From: Methylobacter sp. BlB1
Lineage (GTDB): Bacteria > Pseudomonadota > Gammaproteobacteria > Methylococcales > Methylomonadaceae
Assembly: GCF_015476545.1 (NCBI RefSeq)
Contig: NZ_JADMKV010000022.1
Span: forward strand, 1 to 64,000
Length of the DNA: 64,000 bases
Direction of reading: 5' to 3'
Below are positions 19,525 through 31,224 of this stretch, in pieces (within the stretch, counting starts at the first letter, position 1; each line of letters starts with the position of its first letter). Position numbers and translations under genes: made by a program. The notes under the pieces were generated by a model. It had not been told where the DNA came from. It did no database searches and saw only the letters and a program-made list of their open reading frames with translations.

Positions 19525-19923
19525 TTAAGATTCGAGCGAAGCCAATGCTCTTAAAACATCAGTTCGGCTGACAATGCCTACCAGGTCAGTATCTTCAAAA
19601 ACAGGAAAGCTTCTGTCTTTGGATTGCTGAAATTTTTCCGCCACGTCAACAATAAATGAGTCAGACTCAACACGAATTACGTCTTTTGTCATATATTCGC
19701 CGACTTTACCGCCCATGCCCTGATCGTAAACGTTTTCCGCAACAACCCGCATCACATCATTTTCCGAGAACATACCGATCAACTGGCCATGATTGTCAAG
19801 CACCGGGGCACTGGTAATTCTATGATCCAACAGTTTCTTTATAGCATCAAAAACATTGGTTTCTTTAGTCAAAGTAACCAAATGCTTGGTCATATAATCT
19901 GCAACAGTGATTTTAGCCAACAT
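19525..19923 (-). CDS. Tandem CBS-domain protein
   Basis: The protein of about 132 residues is a single Bateman module: CBS1 (VADYMTKHLVTLTKETNVFDA, first 60 residues) and CBS2 (YMTKDVIRVESDSFIVDV onward). It has no catalytic domain. Such free-standing pairs usually sense adenine nucleotides. ATG 19923 follows a GAGGAG ribosome site; the in-frame TTG at 19929 is less likely. It lies just downstream of nqrM, so read-through from the NQR operon is possible. Confidence 0.88.
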   Translation of the reverse strand: MLAKITVADYMTKHLVTLTKETNVFDAIKKLLDHRITSAPVLDNHGQLIGMFSENDVMRVVAENVYDQGMGGKVGEYMTKDVIRVESDSFIVDVAEKFQQSKDRSFPVFEDTDLVGIVSRTDVLRALASLES

Positions 19924-20000
19924 AACCAACTCCTCATTGTTATTTATTATTTCACTTCAGAGCCTGCCGTCCTGCTTATGCAAATCCTTGCAGAACTATC

Positions 20001-20180
20001 CTAAACCTTTCCTTCAGCCTCCAGCTTTTTCCTTTTATCACATTTTTCAACGCATATGCAATTTCCGTTATTAGCGCCGCCGCATGATCCTTTAATAGCC
20101 TTTCTGCCAAAAATAACCCCTATCGCCATTATTGCAATAACGACAAGCATGAATACAAAAGTTACAAGAAAATAAGTCAT
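20001..20180 (-). CDS. nqrM: Na+-NQR maturation factor NqrM
   Basis: A 59-residue gene reads from ATG 20180 to TAG 20001. It begins with one transmembrane helix (MTYFLVTFVFMLVVIAIMAI) followed by GRKAIKGSCGG and a short tail with NCICVEKCDKRKK. The single helix plus four cysteines in this spacing is the signature of NqrM (DUF539), which delivers or helps insert iron at the Cys4 site between NqrD and NqrE. The position directly after apbE, 4 bases downstream, matches the usual nqrABCDEF-apbE-nqrM order. Confidence 0.92.
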   Translation of the reverse strand: MTYFLVTFVFMLVVIAIMAIGVIFGRKAIKGSCGGANNGNCICVEKCDKRKKLEAEGKV

Positions 20181-20184
20181 GATG

Positions 20185-21225
20185 TTACCTTTTCAATTCT
20201 GTAAAGCCAGTAAAGGCTCGCGTGCTTTTTTCGTAAAAACCCGAATCTTTTTTAATAATAAATAATGCCGCTATATTATTGCGCTCGGCAAATTTATAAC
20301 CTTCATCCGGACCCAGCACCATAATAGCGGTTGCCAGTGCATCGGCTTCCATCGTCGTTTTGCTCAGGACCGTAATGGATGCGAGCGCATGCGTTATAGG
20401 CCGCCCTGTTCTTGGATCGATAGTATGGGAAAAACGTACGCCATCGCCTTCGAAAAAATTCCGATAATCACCGGAAGTTGCCATGGCTATATCGGAAATG
20501 CCAACCACTTTCTCTATCACTCTTGTATCCGGCGTTGGTTTCTCAATAGCTATATGCCAAGGCTCGGCATTGGCATTTTTCCCTCTTACTCTTATCTCTC
20601 CGCCAATTTCGACCATATAGTCGGTTATGCCATTCTTTTCCAATAACAAGCCTACCTGATCCACAGTGTAGCCTTTTGCTATAGCCGACAAATCCACATA
20701 CAGGTCCGGTATCGCTTTTTTAACAGCTAACGTTTCTTCTTTAATACTTAGATATTTATAGCCAATTTTGTTCAATCGCGCCTGTATAAGCGCATCGTCA
20801 GGCGCGACAAATTTCATCGGATCTGGCCCAAATCCCCACAAATTGACCAGAGAACCCACGGTTATATCAAAGGCTCCGTTGGTCAATCGGCTAATTCTTT
20901 GCGCTTCCTTCAATACTGTAAATAAAGGCGCGGAAACGGGCACCCAATCAGTCGAAGTGTTTTGATTAAAACTGGACAGTTCCGAATCTTCCAGATAAGT
21001 GGACATCTGCCCATTTATCTCATCCAAAAGAGCCATGATTTGATGTTTCAATTGCTCTGAAACCACCGATTCAGGCAATTTACTGACTTTAATGTGGAAA
21101 CTGGTACCCTCTGTTAATCCTGAGTAGATGAACGGGTACTCTTCTGCTTCATTGCCGCATGCCGACAATAAAAAAACGAGGAGCAGACCAAGCCATGCTC
21201 CTCGTCGCTGTTTGATAGTTTTCAT
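20185..21225 (-). CDS. apbE: FAD:protein FMN transferase (lipoprotein)
   Basis: ApbE attaches FMN through a phosphoester to a threonine of NqrB and NqrC. The 346-residue product is a lipoprotein: a signal sequence ending in a lipobox LLSAC with C23 as acylation site. It has the family motifs FDITVGSLVNLWGFG, DLSAIAKGYTVD and RFSHTIDPRTGRPI, plus a C-terminal ADALATAIMVLGP with the metal-binding region. Its location between nqrF and nqrM supports service to this NQR complex. A stable hairpin lies in the gap after nqrF. Confidence 0.95.
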   Translation of the reverse strand: MKTIKQRRGAWLGLLLVFLLSACGNEAEEYPFIYSGLTEGTSFHIKVSKLPESVVSEQLKHQIMALLDEINGQMSTYLEDSELSSFNQNTSTDWVPVSAPLFTVLKEAQRISRLTNGAFDITVGSLVNLWGFGPDPMKFVAPDDALIQARLNKIGYKYLSIKEETLAVKKAIPDLYVDLSAIAKGYTVDQVGLLLEKNGITDYMVEIGGEIRVRGKNANAEPWHIAIEKPTPDTRVIEKVVGISDIAMATSGDYRNFFEGDGVRFSHTIDPRTGRPITHALASITVLSKTTMEADALATAIMVLGPDEGYKFAERNNIAALFIIKKDSGFYEKSTRAFTGFTELKR

Positions 21226-21240
21226 GTGATTCCACTAGCC

Positions 21241-21273
21241 CTCTCCCGCAAGAAGTTTATCCTTGCGGGAGAG
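21241..21273 (-). promoter_or_regulatory. Intercistronic stem-loop between nqrF and apbE
   Basis: Arms CTCTCCCGCAAG (21241-21252) and CTTGCGGGAGAG (21262-21273) form a perfect 12-bp stem with a 9-base loop. On the coding (minus) strand no T-run follows, so it is not a standard terminator. It sits 15 bases after the nqrF stop and 15 before the apbE start and may protect or process the upstream NQR message and lower apbE expression; this is inference. Confidence 0.6.
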
Positions 21274-21288
21274 AATTCTATGTCTTAC

Positions 21289-22509
21289 TTAACCGCCAAA
21301 GTCATCCAGGAAAATATTCTCTGGTTCAACGCCGTTTTCCAACAGCATGTTGATAACTGAGGAGTTCATGATTGGAGGTCCGCACATGTAAAACTCACAA
21401 TCTTCAGGCGCCGGATGGTTCTTTATGAAGTTTTCATAAAGCACATTGTGAATAAAACCGGTATAACCTGTCCAGTTATCATCAGGCAATGGATCTGACA
21501 GAGCCACATGCCATTCAAAGTTATCATTTTCTCTGGCCAGCATATCGAAATCTTCCACATAAAACATTTCGCGTTTGCTTCGTGCGCCATACCAGAACGT
21601 CATCTTGCGTTTGGACTTCAGCCTGCGCAGTTGGTCAAAGATATGAGAACGCATAGGTGCCATACCTGCACCACCACCGATGAAGACCATTTCGGCATCG
21701 GTGTCTTTAGCGAAGAATTCGCCATAAGGACCGGAAACGATACATTTATCACCTGGCTTCAAATTAAAGATATAAGAAGACATGATACCTGGCGGTACGC
21801 TATCAGGAGCACCTGGAGGCGGTGTCGCAATACGCACGTTCAGCATAATTTCTTTCTCTTCAGGATAGGAAGCCATGGAATAAGCGCGCAAAGCCGGCTC
21901 TTTTACGTCGGAGACATAACGCCACAGGTTGTATTTATCCCAATCCTCATGGAATCTTTCTTCGATGTTAAAATCACTGTATTTAGCCACATGCGGAGGA
22001 CACTCAATCTGAATGTAACCGCCTGCACGATACTTGATTTCTTCACCTTCAGGCAATTCCAGCACCAGCTCTTTAATGAAAGTCGCTACGTTGTGGTTGG
22101 ATTTAACTGTGCATTCCCATTTCTTGACGCCGAAAACATCGTCTTCGACTTCAATTTCCATATTATTTCTAACCGTGACCTGACAGGAAAGACGCTCGCC
22201 TTCGGCCGCTTCACGTTTAGTAATATGCGATGTTTCAGTCGGCAGAATCTCACCGCCGCCTGAATGTACTTTTACCCGGCACTGAGCACAAGTACCGCCA
22301 CCGCCGCACGCTGATGGTACGAACAAGCCGTTATCAGCCAATGCCGTTAACAATTTTGACCCCACAGGCACATGAATTTTCTTTTCATCATTGATCAGAA
22401 TTTCAACGTCCCCGGAGGCAACCAGTTTATTTTTTGCGCCGATAATAACAAATACCAGCGCAATCACGATAACCGTGAAAATAATAATCCCTAATGCAAT
22501 TTCCAGCAT
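21289..22509 (-). CDS. nqrF: Na+-NQR subunit F, NADH-oxidising
   Basis: NqrF takes electrons from NADH through FAD to a [2Fe-2S] centre. The 406-residue protein has one N-terminal transmembrane helix (about 3-23), then a plant-type ferredoxin domain with ligands C68, C74, C77 and C109 ([16 protein letters not shown]). The C-terminal ferredoxin-reductase domain has the FAD motif RAYSMASYP and the NADH-binding [12 protein letters not shown], ending in CGPP and FDDFGG. It is the last structural subunit gene, 12 bases after nqrE. Confidence 0.98.
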   Translation of the reverse strand: MLEIALGIIIFTVIVIALVFVIIGAKNKLVASGDVEILINDEKKIHVPVGSKLLTALADNGLFVPSACGGGGTCAQCRVKVHSGGGEILPTETSHITKREAAEGERLSCQVTVRNNMEIEVEDDVFGVKKWECTVKSNHNVATFIKELVLELPEGEEIKYRAGGYIQIECPPHVAKYSDFNIEERFHEDWDKYNLWRYVSDVKEPALRAYSMASYPEEKEIMLNVRIATPPPGAPDSVPPGIMSSYIFNLKPGDKCIVSGPYGEFFAKDTDAEMVFIGGGAGMAPMRSHIFDQLRRLKSKRKMTFWYGARSKREMFYVEDFDMLARENDNFEWHVALSDPLPDDNWTGYTGFIHNVLYENFIKNHPAPEDCEFYMCGPPIMNSSVINMLLENGVEPENIFLDDFGG

Positions 22510-22521
22510 TATGCTACCTTC

Positions 22522-23130
22522 TTATAGTTGGATTCCAGAGAAAGCCATGAAGCCAAGCGACATCAGACCTGCAGTAATAAATGTAATACCCAAACCTTGT
22601 AAGCCGGCTGGAATATCACTGTATTTCAGTTTTTCGCGCACACCGGCAATAACCGTAATAGCCAATGCCCAGCCGAAACCACTGCCGATACCATAGGTAA
22701 CACTTTCACCGAGGTTATAGTCACGCTCTATCATGAACAAGCTTCCACCAAGAATGGCGCAGTTCACGGTAATCAACGGCAGGAAAATACCTAATGCCGA
22801 GTACAAGGCCGGGAAAAACTTGTCCAGAATCATTTCCAGAATCTGTACCAAGGCGGCAATCATACCAATACAGCTTAACAGCGCTAAAAAGCTTAAGTCC
22901 ACACCGGTAATGCCCATCCACGACAGCGCATCTTCTTTTAACAGCGTATGGTAAATAATATTGTTGGCAGGCACCGTAATGGTTTGCACGACCATTACTG
23001 CGATGCCCAATCCCATAGCCGTCGAAATCTTCTTGGAAACCGCCAGGAATGTACACATACCTAGGAAGAAAGCAAGAGCCAGGTTTTCAATGAAAACCGC
23101 TTTTACAAATAAGCTAATGTAAGCTTCCAT
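22522..23130 (-). CDS. nqrE: Na+-NQR subunit E
   Basis: The 202-residue integral membrane subunit has six hydrophobic segments and forms, with NqrD, the pseudo-symmetric core that holds an iron centre within the membrane. The conserved cysteines lie in FLGMCTF (first helix) and NCAILGG (fourth helix). Its ATG shares a base with the nqrD stop codon (TAATG-type junction), a sign of translational coupling. Confidence 0.97.
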   Translation of the reverse strand: MEAYISLFVKAVFIENLALAFFLGMCTFLAVSKKISTAMGLGIAVMVVQTITVPANNIIYHTLLKEDALSWMGITGVDLSFLALLSCIGMIAALVQILEMILDKFFPALYSALGIFLPLITVNCAILGGSLFMIERDYNLGESVTYGIGSGFGWALAITVIAGVREKLKYSDIPAGLQGLGITFITAGLMSLGFMAFSGIQL

Positions 23131-23810
23131 TAGTGATGCCCTCCTTCACCATGAGCAATCGACATGATTTTGAAATCAGCCTTTTCAGCTTGCTCAGGTT
23201 TGAATTGACGAATAGCCCAGATAATCAAGCCAATGATAAAAAACGCGCTAGGAGGCAACAGCATTAAACCGTTAGGATCATACCAGCCGCCGTCTTTTGA
23301 TAAATGGAATACTTCAAAGCCCAATAATTTACCTGAACCCAGAGTCTCTCTAAAGAAAGCCACAGTGACAAGAATCAAGCTGTAACCCAAACCGTTACCG
23401 ATGCCATCCATAAAGCTTGCTAAAGGCGGATTTTTCATCGCATACGCTTCAGCGCGTCCCATAACGATACAGTTGGTGATGATCAAACCCACGAATACGG
23501 ACAATTGCTTGCTTACTTCAAAAGCAAATGCCTTCAGAATTTGATCAACCACGATTACCAAAGACGCAATAATGATCATCTGCACGATAATACGTATACT
23601 GCTTGGAATATGGTTTCTGATGGCACTGATCGCCGCGCTTGAACAGGCCGTTACGGATGTCAGCGCAAGCGCCATGATCAGCGATGTAGACATCTGAGAT
23701 GTGACCGCCAAAGCAGAACAAATCCCCAGAACCTGCAACGTAATCGGATTGTTATTGACCAATGGTTCGGTCAATACTTTTTTTGTTTCGCCAGTTAATA
23801 CTGCACTCAT
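23130..23810 (-). CDS. nqrD: Na+-NQR subunit D
   Basis: The 226-residue membrane subunit pairs with NqrE. The two iron-centre cysteines appear in [11 protein letters not shown] near residue 31 and in [14 protein letters not shown] near residue 112. Six membrane segments are visible, and the family-typical [15 protein letters not shown] is intact. It overlaps nqrC by 4 bases upstream and nqrE by 1 base downstream. Confidence 0.97.
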   Translation of the reverse strand: MSAVLTGETKKVLTEPLVNNNPITLQVLGICSALAVTSQMSTSLIMALALTSVTACSSAAISAIRNHIPSSIRIIVQMIIIASLVIVVDQILKAFAFEVSKQLSVFVGLIITNCIVMGRAEAYAMKNPPLASFMDGIGNGLGYSLILVTVAFFRETLGSGKLLGFEVFHLSKDGGWYDPNGLMLLPPSAFFIIGLIIWAIRQFKPEQAEKADFKIMSIAHGEGGHH

Positions 23811-24658
23811 GATTTATTCTCTCCAGCCTTTCTTACTTTATTTAAATACGGCGCAAAACCTTCATTGCCCATCCAGTATTTAATAAGATTGCTTACACCA
23901 TTACTTGTTAAAGTCGCGCCGGCCAAACCGTCCACTTGGTATTCAGATCCCGGTTTATTCTTGTCCACTACACCTTTGACTAAACCTAAAGCAGGCTCTC
24001 CGGATGTAGAATAAACTTTTTTACCGTTCCACAAGGCACGCCAGTTAGGATTTACAACTTCACCGCCCAGGCCCGGTGTTTCGGCTTGATCATAAAAGTT
24101 AATGCTTTGTACAGTTTGTCCATCAGCCGCCAAGGAAATAAATCCGTACAGCGTCGACCACAAGCCATAGCCATTCACAGGCAGAATGATAGATTGAATA
24201 TCATCGCCGTTTTTGACTAAGTAAACTTTAGCAATTTTGGCTTTTGCACGAATGTGCGCAATGTCTTTATCAGCAGGGATAGCGATACTTTGCGCAGGAT
24301 CTTTTGCCGCCTTACGTTGATCGTAAGTTGCAACATCCATATTTTCTACGTAGTCACCCGTTTCAATATCAACCAGTTTGGCTTCAATCTGTTCCTCGAA
24401 AGCTTGGTCGATATCAGTATCGGCTTCCAATAAACCCGCTACATCAAGAATATTCTTCTTCATGTCCTGTTCTTTATTGTCGAATTGCAATGGTTTCAAC
24501 GCGACAGCCGCGAATGCCACCAAAACCGCACAGAACAAACACAGTGACAATGCGATAGCGATAGTTTTTTCTAAACTATCATTGCTCAGTGCCAAAACTT
24601 TATCGCGGTAAACTTTAAATTTTTCGTAATGTTCACATTTTTTAACTGCGTTAGGCAT
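23807..24658 (-). CDS. nqrC: Na+-NQR subunit C (covalent FMN)
   Basis: NqrC carries a covalently bound FMN on the periplasmic side. The 283-residue protein has one N-terminal transmembrane helix ([20 protein letters not shown]) and a large extracytoplasmic domain. The flavinylation site is T249 in GLAGATLTS, the D/SGAT-type motif used by ApbE. It overlaps nqrB by 8 bases and nqrD by 4. Confidence 0.97.
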   Translation of the reverse strand: MPNAVKKCEHYEKFKVYRDKVLALSNDSLEKTIAIALSLCLFCAVLVAFAAVALKPLQFDNKEQDMKKNILDVAGLLEADTDIDQAFEEQIEAKLVDIETGDYVENMDVATYDQRKAAKDPAQSIAIPADKDIAHIRAKAKIAKVYLVKNGDDIQSIILPVNGYGLWSTLYGFISLAADGQTVQSINFYDQAETPGLGGEVVNPNWRALWNGKKVYSTSGEPALGLVKGVVDKNKPGSEYQVDGLAGATLTSNGVSNLIKYWMGNEGFAPYLNKVRKAGENKS

Positions 24659-25849
24659 GACGTTTCACCCTTCTTCTAATGTTTGCCTGAACGACAAAAT
24701 AATCAATGATTGGTGCAAACATATTGGAAAACAGAATCGCCAGCATCATGCCTTCGGGGAAAGCAGGATTGATGACGCGAATGATCACTACCATCACACC
24801 AATTAATAGTCCATATACCCACCGGCCTGTGTCAGTACCAGCTGCTGTTACGGGATCAGTTGCCATATAAACAGTACCAAAAGCAAAGCCACCTAAAACC
24901 AGATGCCAATACCAAGGTAACGCAAACATCGGATTAGTTTCGCTGCCTACGATGTTCAACAACAACGATGACGCTATCATGCCGATCATGACACCCGCCA
25001 TGATTCTCCAAGATGCCACACGTGTATAAAGCAGGAATGCAGCGCCGAGCAGAATAGCAAAAGTAGATGTCTCGCCCATAGAGCCAGGAATAAAGCCAAA
25101 GAAAGCCTGCAGCCAGCCATACCCTTCTTTAATCGCTTCAACGCCGCCTGCTGATGCAAGGCTCAAAGGCGTTGCGGCGGTAAACCCGTCTACAGCGACC
25201 CATACTGAATCACCTGACATGGAAGCAGGGTAAGCGAAGAACAAAAATGCACGACCAGTTAATGCTGGGTTTAGAAAGTTTTTGCCGGTGCCACCGAATA
25301 CTTCCTTGCCGATAACAATACCGAATGAAATGCCCAGGGCAACCTGCCATAAAGGAATCTCAGGAGGCAGAATCAATGAATACAACATTGATGAAACCAG
25401 GAAGCCTTCGTTGACTTCATGTCCACGCACTGTGGCAAACAAAACTTCCCAAATACCGCCGACAGCCAGTGTCACAATGTAGACAGGCAGGAAGTACAGA
25501 GCGCCATGAACCAGGCATGACAGTGGGTTATATGGGCTGTATCCGAATATCATCATGGGGATACTGCGCCAGTTATCCGCCTTTTCCAGCCCCATTGTTT
25601 CCATAGCTACGTTGGCTTGATAGCCTGTGTTATAGAAAGCCATCAAAATACAGAAAAATGTTGCTATCACAACAAAAGTCATGGTCCGTTTCAGGTCATT
25701 ACCATCACGAACATGCGTTGTGCCACGTGTTACATCAGAGGGTGTATAGATGAAAGTATCCACCATCTCATAGAGACCGTAGTACTTTTCAAACCTGCCG
25801 CCTTTTGTAAAATGCGGCTCTATGCTATCTAAGAAATCTCTAGCCGACA

Positions 25850-25850
<1 letters not shown>
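24651..25850 (-). CDS. nqrB: Na+-NQR subunit B (covalent FMN, Na+ path)
   Basis: NqrB is the largest membrane subunit, with roughly ten transmembrane helices; it binds riboflavin, covalent FMN and the quinone site and is part of the sodium channel. The 399-residue protein has the flavinylation motif DGFTAATPL with T227 as the predicted attachment residue, and NPALTGRAFLFFAYP before it. Its start shares a base with the nqrA stop. Confidence 0.97.
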
Positions 25851-27516
<1,666 letters not shown>

Positions 27517-29124
27517 CTATGAACTGCATGATAACATCGAACAACCGGCGCGTTTCCTTGCCCAATCCGGACGCTTTGCAGCAAACGCTTCCTTGCCGAC
27601 CTGTTCATCATACGGATGCCGCAGCAACTGCAGTAACTCATCAATCATTGAATAGTCGCCCTGCCCGGCTTTGTCGATAGCCAATTGAGCCATGTAATTT
27701 CGCAGCACATACTTAGGATTGACGGAATTCATGCGCACCCTTCTATCCTGATCCAGCGTTTCTTCCTTCTGGATTCGCCGCACGTAATTTCTTAACCAAT
27801 GACCAATGCGCTCTCTATATTGAGGGGTTAATTGCTCCGGCACATAATAAGCTTCCATCAGCGGCATTATCAGTGTTTCATCGCTGACATCCTCAGGCGG
27901 TCTATTATCGATCTTCATCGTGGCCAGCTTGCGATAGAAAATAGTCATATCCGTTTCAACCAACTGCAATATAGCCAATAATTCCGTGCTTAATGAATTG
28001 TCAAAGGCTCTCAAGCCCAACTTACTGGCCATCATATCCTGCCAGCCTTTCTCAAAGCTTTCAGCATAAACATTGATTGCCTGTTGCATCAGATCGGCTT
28101 GTTCGATCAACGGATAAACGGCATTGGCCAATTGCGCCAGGTTCCAGAAGGCGATCTGCGGCTGATTGCCGAAGCGATAACGGCGCGTTGAAGCATCGGT
28201 CGTGTTGGGCGTCCAGTCGGGATCATAATTCTCCAACCAACCATAAGGCCCATAGTCAATAGTGAGCCCGAGGATAGACATATTGTCAGTATTCATGACG
28301 CCGTGAACGAATCCCACACGCTGCCAGTGCACAATCATCTCGGCTGTCTTGCGGCAGACTTCCTCAAACCAGGCCAGATAAACCGCTGGCGAAGGCTCGC
28401 CTAAATGCGGAAAGTCAGTTCGAATCGTGTAATCCACCAGCTCTTTGAGCAGTTTGATATCGCCGCGCGCCGTAAAAATCTGAAAACTGCCGAAACGCGT
28501 AAAAGAAGGGGCCACCCGGCACACGACAGCTCCCGGCTCAGCCTTTGGATTGCCGTCATAGAACATATCCCGAATCACGCTCTCGCCGGTCAATGTCAAG
28601 CTCAAAGCCCGTGTTGTCGGCACGCCCAGATGATGCATAGCTTCGCTGCACAAAAATTCGCGTACTGACGAGCGCAATACAGCCAGACCGTCTGCCATAC
28701 GCGAATATGGCGTAGGGCCGGCGCCTTTGAGTTGCAAAACCAACCGCCGCCCTTGACGATTGAGGACCTCGCCCAGATTGATAGCCCTCCCATCGCCAAG
28801 CTGCCCTGCCCAATTACCGAATTGGTGCCCGCCATAACAGGTCGCATAGGGCTCCATACCCACCGACAATCTGTTGCCTGTAAATACGTCGGCAAAATAA
28901 TCCGATTCACAAATTTCTGGATCCAAATCCAGCTGAGCTGCAACTTCTCTGGAATAGGCAATCAGTTTTGGCTTGGCGACCTTAGTCGGCAGCACACGGG
29001 AATAACAGACGCCAATCACCTGACGGCGATTATTTGAAACATCAGGGTCGCCAGGCAACTCGCGGATAAAACGATTATCAAACAGCAACGCATCAAGGTG
29101 AGTAATTTTTGGCATGGAATTCAT
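27517..29124 (-). CDS. selO: Protein adenylyltransferase SelO (YdiU)
   Basis: SelO is a pseudokinase-fold enzyme that transfers AMP from ATP to hydroxyl side chains of proteins and is linked to redox stress. The 535-residue product shows the family motifs GGHQFGNWAGQLGDGRAI, QLKGAGPTPYSR, MNTDNMSILGLTIDYGP (metal-binding Asn and Asp) and ENYDPDWTPNTTD. It ends in CSMLSCSS, where C533 occupies the place of the selenocysteine of eukaryotic SelO. ATG 29124 and the ATG three codons later are both possible starts. Confidence 0.95.
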   Translation of the reverse strand: MNSMPKITHLDALLFDNRFIRELPGDPDVSNNRRQVIGVCYSRVLPTKVAKPKLIAYSREVAAQLDLDPEICESDYFADVFTGNRLSVGMEPYATCYGGHQFGNWAGQLGDGRAINLGEVLNRQGRRLVLQLKGAGPTPYSRMADGLAVLRSSVREFLCSEAMHHLGVPTTRALSLTLTGESVIRDMFYDGNPKAEPGAVVCRVAPSFTRFGSFQIFTARGDIKLLKELVDYTIRTDFPHLGEPSPAVYLAWFEEVCRKTAEMIVHWQRVGFVHGVMNTDNMSILGLTIDYGPYGWLENYDPDWTPNTTDASTRRYRFGNQPQIAFWNLAQLANAVYPLIEQADLMQQAINVYAESFEKGWQDMMASKLGLRAFDNSLSTELLAILQLVETDMTIFYRKLATMKIDNRPPEDVSDETLIMPLMEAYYVPEQLTPQYRERIGHWLRNYVRRIQKEETLDQDRRVRMNSVNPKYVLRNYMAQLAIDKAGQGDYSMIDELLQLLRHPYDEQVGKEAFAAKRPDWARKRAGCSMLSCSS

Positions 29125-29797
29125 ATTGAAAAATCAATCGCAAAAAAGAAAAAGAATCATGAGCTTTTCTGATTATTTTTCTTACAAAATTAAAAATGTA
29201 AGCTATTTTATTGAATATAAATAATATTTAAAAATAACTTATTGCTTGCAATAGCAATAATTTTAGAAATCGTCCTTGATCTGAATACCTGTAAAATCCA
29301 CAAATTTTGTGCAGACAGAATTAAAGAATATGCTTATATGATCAATTAGGCATGAACCTTAAGAAATTCTTGACATTAAACTCATAATTAATTGAGGCCG
29401 CGCATTATCTTTGTAAAGAATATTAACGATAATCTAATAACAACGCGGATTTTTGTAATTATGCAAACAATGCATACAATTGCATTGCTCTCAGGAAGCG
29501 CGTAACTCTTCATTAAATGAAAAGTTAGTATAAAATTATGTTAACTTCGTCACCATTCCTTACTCATAGTGAACTAATACTTGGAAATTAGTTAAACATC
29601 GCGTGACATACATTAACTCACAGGCACGCCGCTAAGATAAATTAAATATACCTTATTGTTTTTACGGGCATTTTCTAATAAAAAAATGCACTTAACCGGA
29701 AATTTCAAGCCAATTCCGGCGGTGATATATAGTTCACTTGGGATTTGGCTAAAAATTACTTCCTAAAATTTGAATCTTGCATAGGATTTGCTGACCA

Positions 29798-29890
29798 AGA
29801 GTAGGCGCTTTAAGCGACGCAGTGAAGCGCATTACTCGCGGACAATGCGCCTCCTTTCGGCTGCGCTCAGGATAGGCCTTACGCCGGCAC
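29798..29890. repeat. Possible REP-like palindromic element
   Basis: A GC-rich block within AT-rich DNA has nested inverted repeats (AGGCGC/GCGCCT and GCGCTT/AAGCGC). An open frame (29788-29973) runs over it, but its codons follow the repeat rather than a protein family. No second copy was found in the window, so repeat status is inferred from composition and symmetry only. Confidence 0.3.
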
Positions 29891-29931
29891 ATCCTGCTAT
29901 TAATCAGGGAAATTATTTACGACCGAATCCT

Positions 29932-29940
29932 TGGTATAAT
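29932..29940 (+). promoter_or_regulatory. Extended -10 promoter for the DD-peptidase gene
   Basis: TGGTATAAT combines a perfect -10 hexamer with the TGn extension. The -35 region is weak, as is common for extended -10 promoters. It lies about 100 bases upstream of the GTG start at 30042, implying a leader of roughly 95 bases. Confidence 0.55.
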
Positions 29941-30041
29941 GTGGATTCAAATTTCACTTATATTATCGATTAGTAAAAGCAACTCGCAACCATGCGTTAA
30001 CTATTGATTTCATTAAAAAACCAGATTCTCTATTACTAAAC

Positions 30042-31181
30042 GTGAAATTTATTCGACTTATTTTATTGCCATTCCTTTTGTTTTTCGTATCTGAAATCAG
30101 TTACGGACGACATTCCGCCATTGTTATCGATGCCGATAACGGCAACATATTGCACGAAGTAGAGGCCAACCAGCGCTGGTTCCCGGCATCCCTGACAAAA
30201 GTCATGACACTTTACATGACATTTGATGCTTTAAAAGAAGGGCAAATTAGTCTGCATGATACTTTGACTGCTTCCTGGCATGCGGCACGGCAGCCTAACA
30301 GCAAACTAGGCCTGAGGCAGGGAGAGACATTGACTGTCAGGGATGCTATCTTAGCCGTAATCACACGCTCGGCGAATGACGCAGCGGTCGTTCTTGGCGA
30401 AGAGCTGGGAGGAACCGAAGAAAACTTCGGTGCAATGATGACTGCAAAAGCACGCTCATTAGGCATGAGCAGCACTCGATTCATGAATGCGACCGGGCTT
30501 CCTAATGATTTGCAAGTTACCACCTCGCGGGATCTTGCGATTTTGGCATGGCGGATCCAGCGCGATTTTCCTGTTTATTATCAATTTTTTTCTGCTCAAA
30601 GTTTCGATTACAAGGGCACCACTTTGCGCAGCATCAATGCTTTCGTGAAGAATTATCCTGGCGCTGAAGGCATGAAGACCGGCTTTACCTGCGGATCGGG
30701 CTATAACCTGATGGCATCAGCGCATCAGAATGGTCAACGACTGATCGGCGTAGTATTAGGAGGAATGACCAGCAAGGAACGCTATCAGCTAATGACTCAG
30801 ATCATGGATGCCAGCTTTGCCAAAAGATTTAGCGATAATCCATCAAGAGATATTTATTCCATACAAACCAGCTCATTCAGCCCTCCGCCTTATCAACTTG
30901 GTTGCGGCAGCCACCGGGCGACATCAAGTCTGTTAGCGCAAGGCGACGACATTAGCAGGCATATAAGTCATGCCACGCACTCCAGAAAGACCCATCACAT
31001 CAAGCGCGTGAACAAAGTCAAGCATACGAGAAAAGCCGCGCACATAAGCAAAACCAAAAGCGCTGCCAAAACCAGAAAGGTAAGCAGAACCAAAACCGCT
31101 TCTAAAGCAAAAAGCGCAACTAAAACAAAGACTGCGGCCAAAACAAAAAACGCGAGCAGAATCAGGAAAACAAATAGCTAG
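30042..31181 (+). CDS. D-alanyl-D-alanine carboxypeptidase with basic repeat tail
   Basis: This is a periplasmic serine peptidase of family S11 (PBP5/6 type) that trims D-Ala from peptidoglycan stem peptides. After the signal peptide (MKFIRLILLPFLLFFVSEIS) the catalytic residues are visible: S50 and K53 in PASLTK, S110-A-N112, and K212-T-G214. The beta-rich PBP5 C-terminal domain and the amphipathic membrane anchor appear to be absent. Instead residues 314-379 form a Lys/Thr/Ala/Ser-rich tail with repeated AKTKTA-like units, similar in composition to histone H1 tails. The start is GTG 30042. Tail function is unknown; binding to a polyanion is plausible. Confidence 0.88.
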   Translation: MKFIRLILLPFLLFFVSEISYGRHSAIVIDADNGNILHEVEANQRWFPASLTKVMTLYMTFDALKEGQISLHDTLTASWHAARQPNSKLGLRQGETLTVRDAILAVITRSANDAAVVLGEELGGTEENFGAMMTAKARSLGMSSTRFMNATGLPNDLQVTTSRDLAILAWRIQRDFPVYYQFFSAQSFDYKGTTLRSINAFVKNYPGAEGMKTGFTCGSGYNLMASAHQNGQRLIGVVLGGMTSKERYQLMTQIMDASFAKRFSDNPSRDIYSIQTSSFSPPPYQLGCGSHRATSSLLAQGDDISRHISHATHSRKTHHIKRVNKVKHTRKAAHISKTKSAAKTRKVSRTKTASKAKSATKTKTAAKTKNASRIRKTNS

Positions 31182-31224
31182 GTCCGCCCGCTGGAATTCG
31201 CAAGGAAGCGAAAAAAGTATCTAT

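Larger units (their letters stand above)
29125..30041. other. 917-base AT-rich intergenic region
   Basis: This gap separates the divergent selO and DD-peptidase genes. From 29125 to about 29760 it is AT-rich with no credible coding frame. At 29798-29890 there is a GC-rich island with short inverted repeats (GCGCTT at 29805-29810 against AAGCGC at 29825-29830; AGGCGC at 29803-29808 against GCGCCT at 29847-29852), probably a dispersed repeat or a degenerate small RNA-like element. A promoter for the downstream gene follows. The length is unusual for this gene-dense window. Confidence 0.6.

Noticed and set aside
29788-29973. 61-codon open frame in the long gap
   Set aside because: It translates a palindromic GC-rich repeat and then the promoter region; no family likeness.
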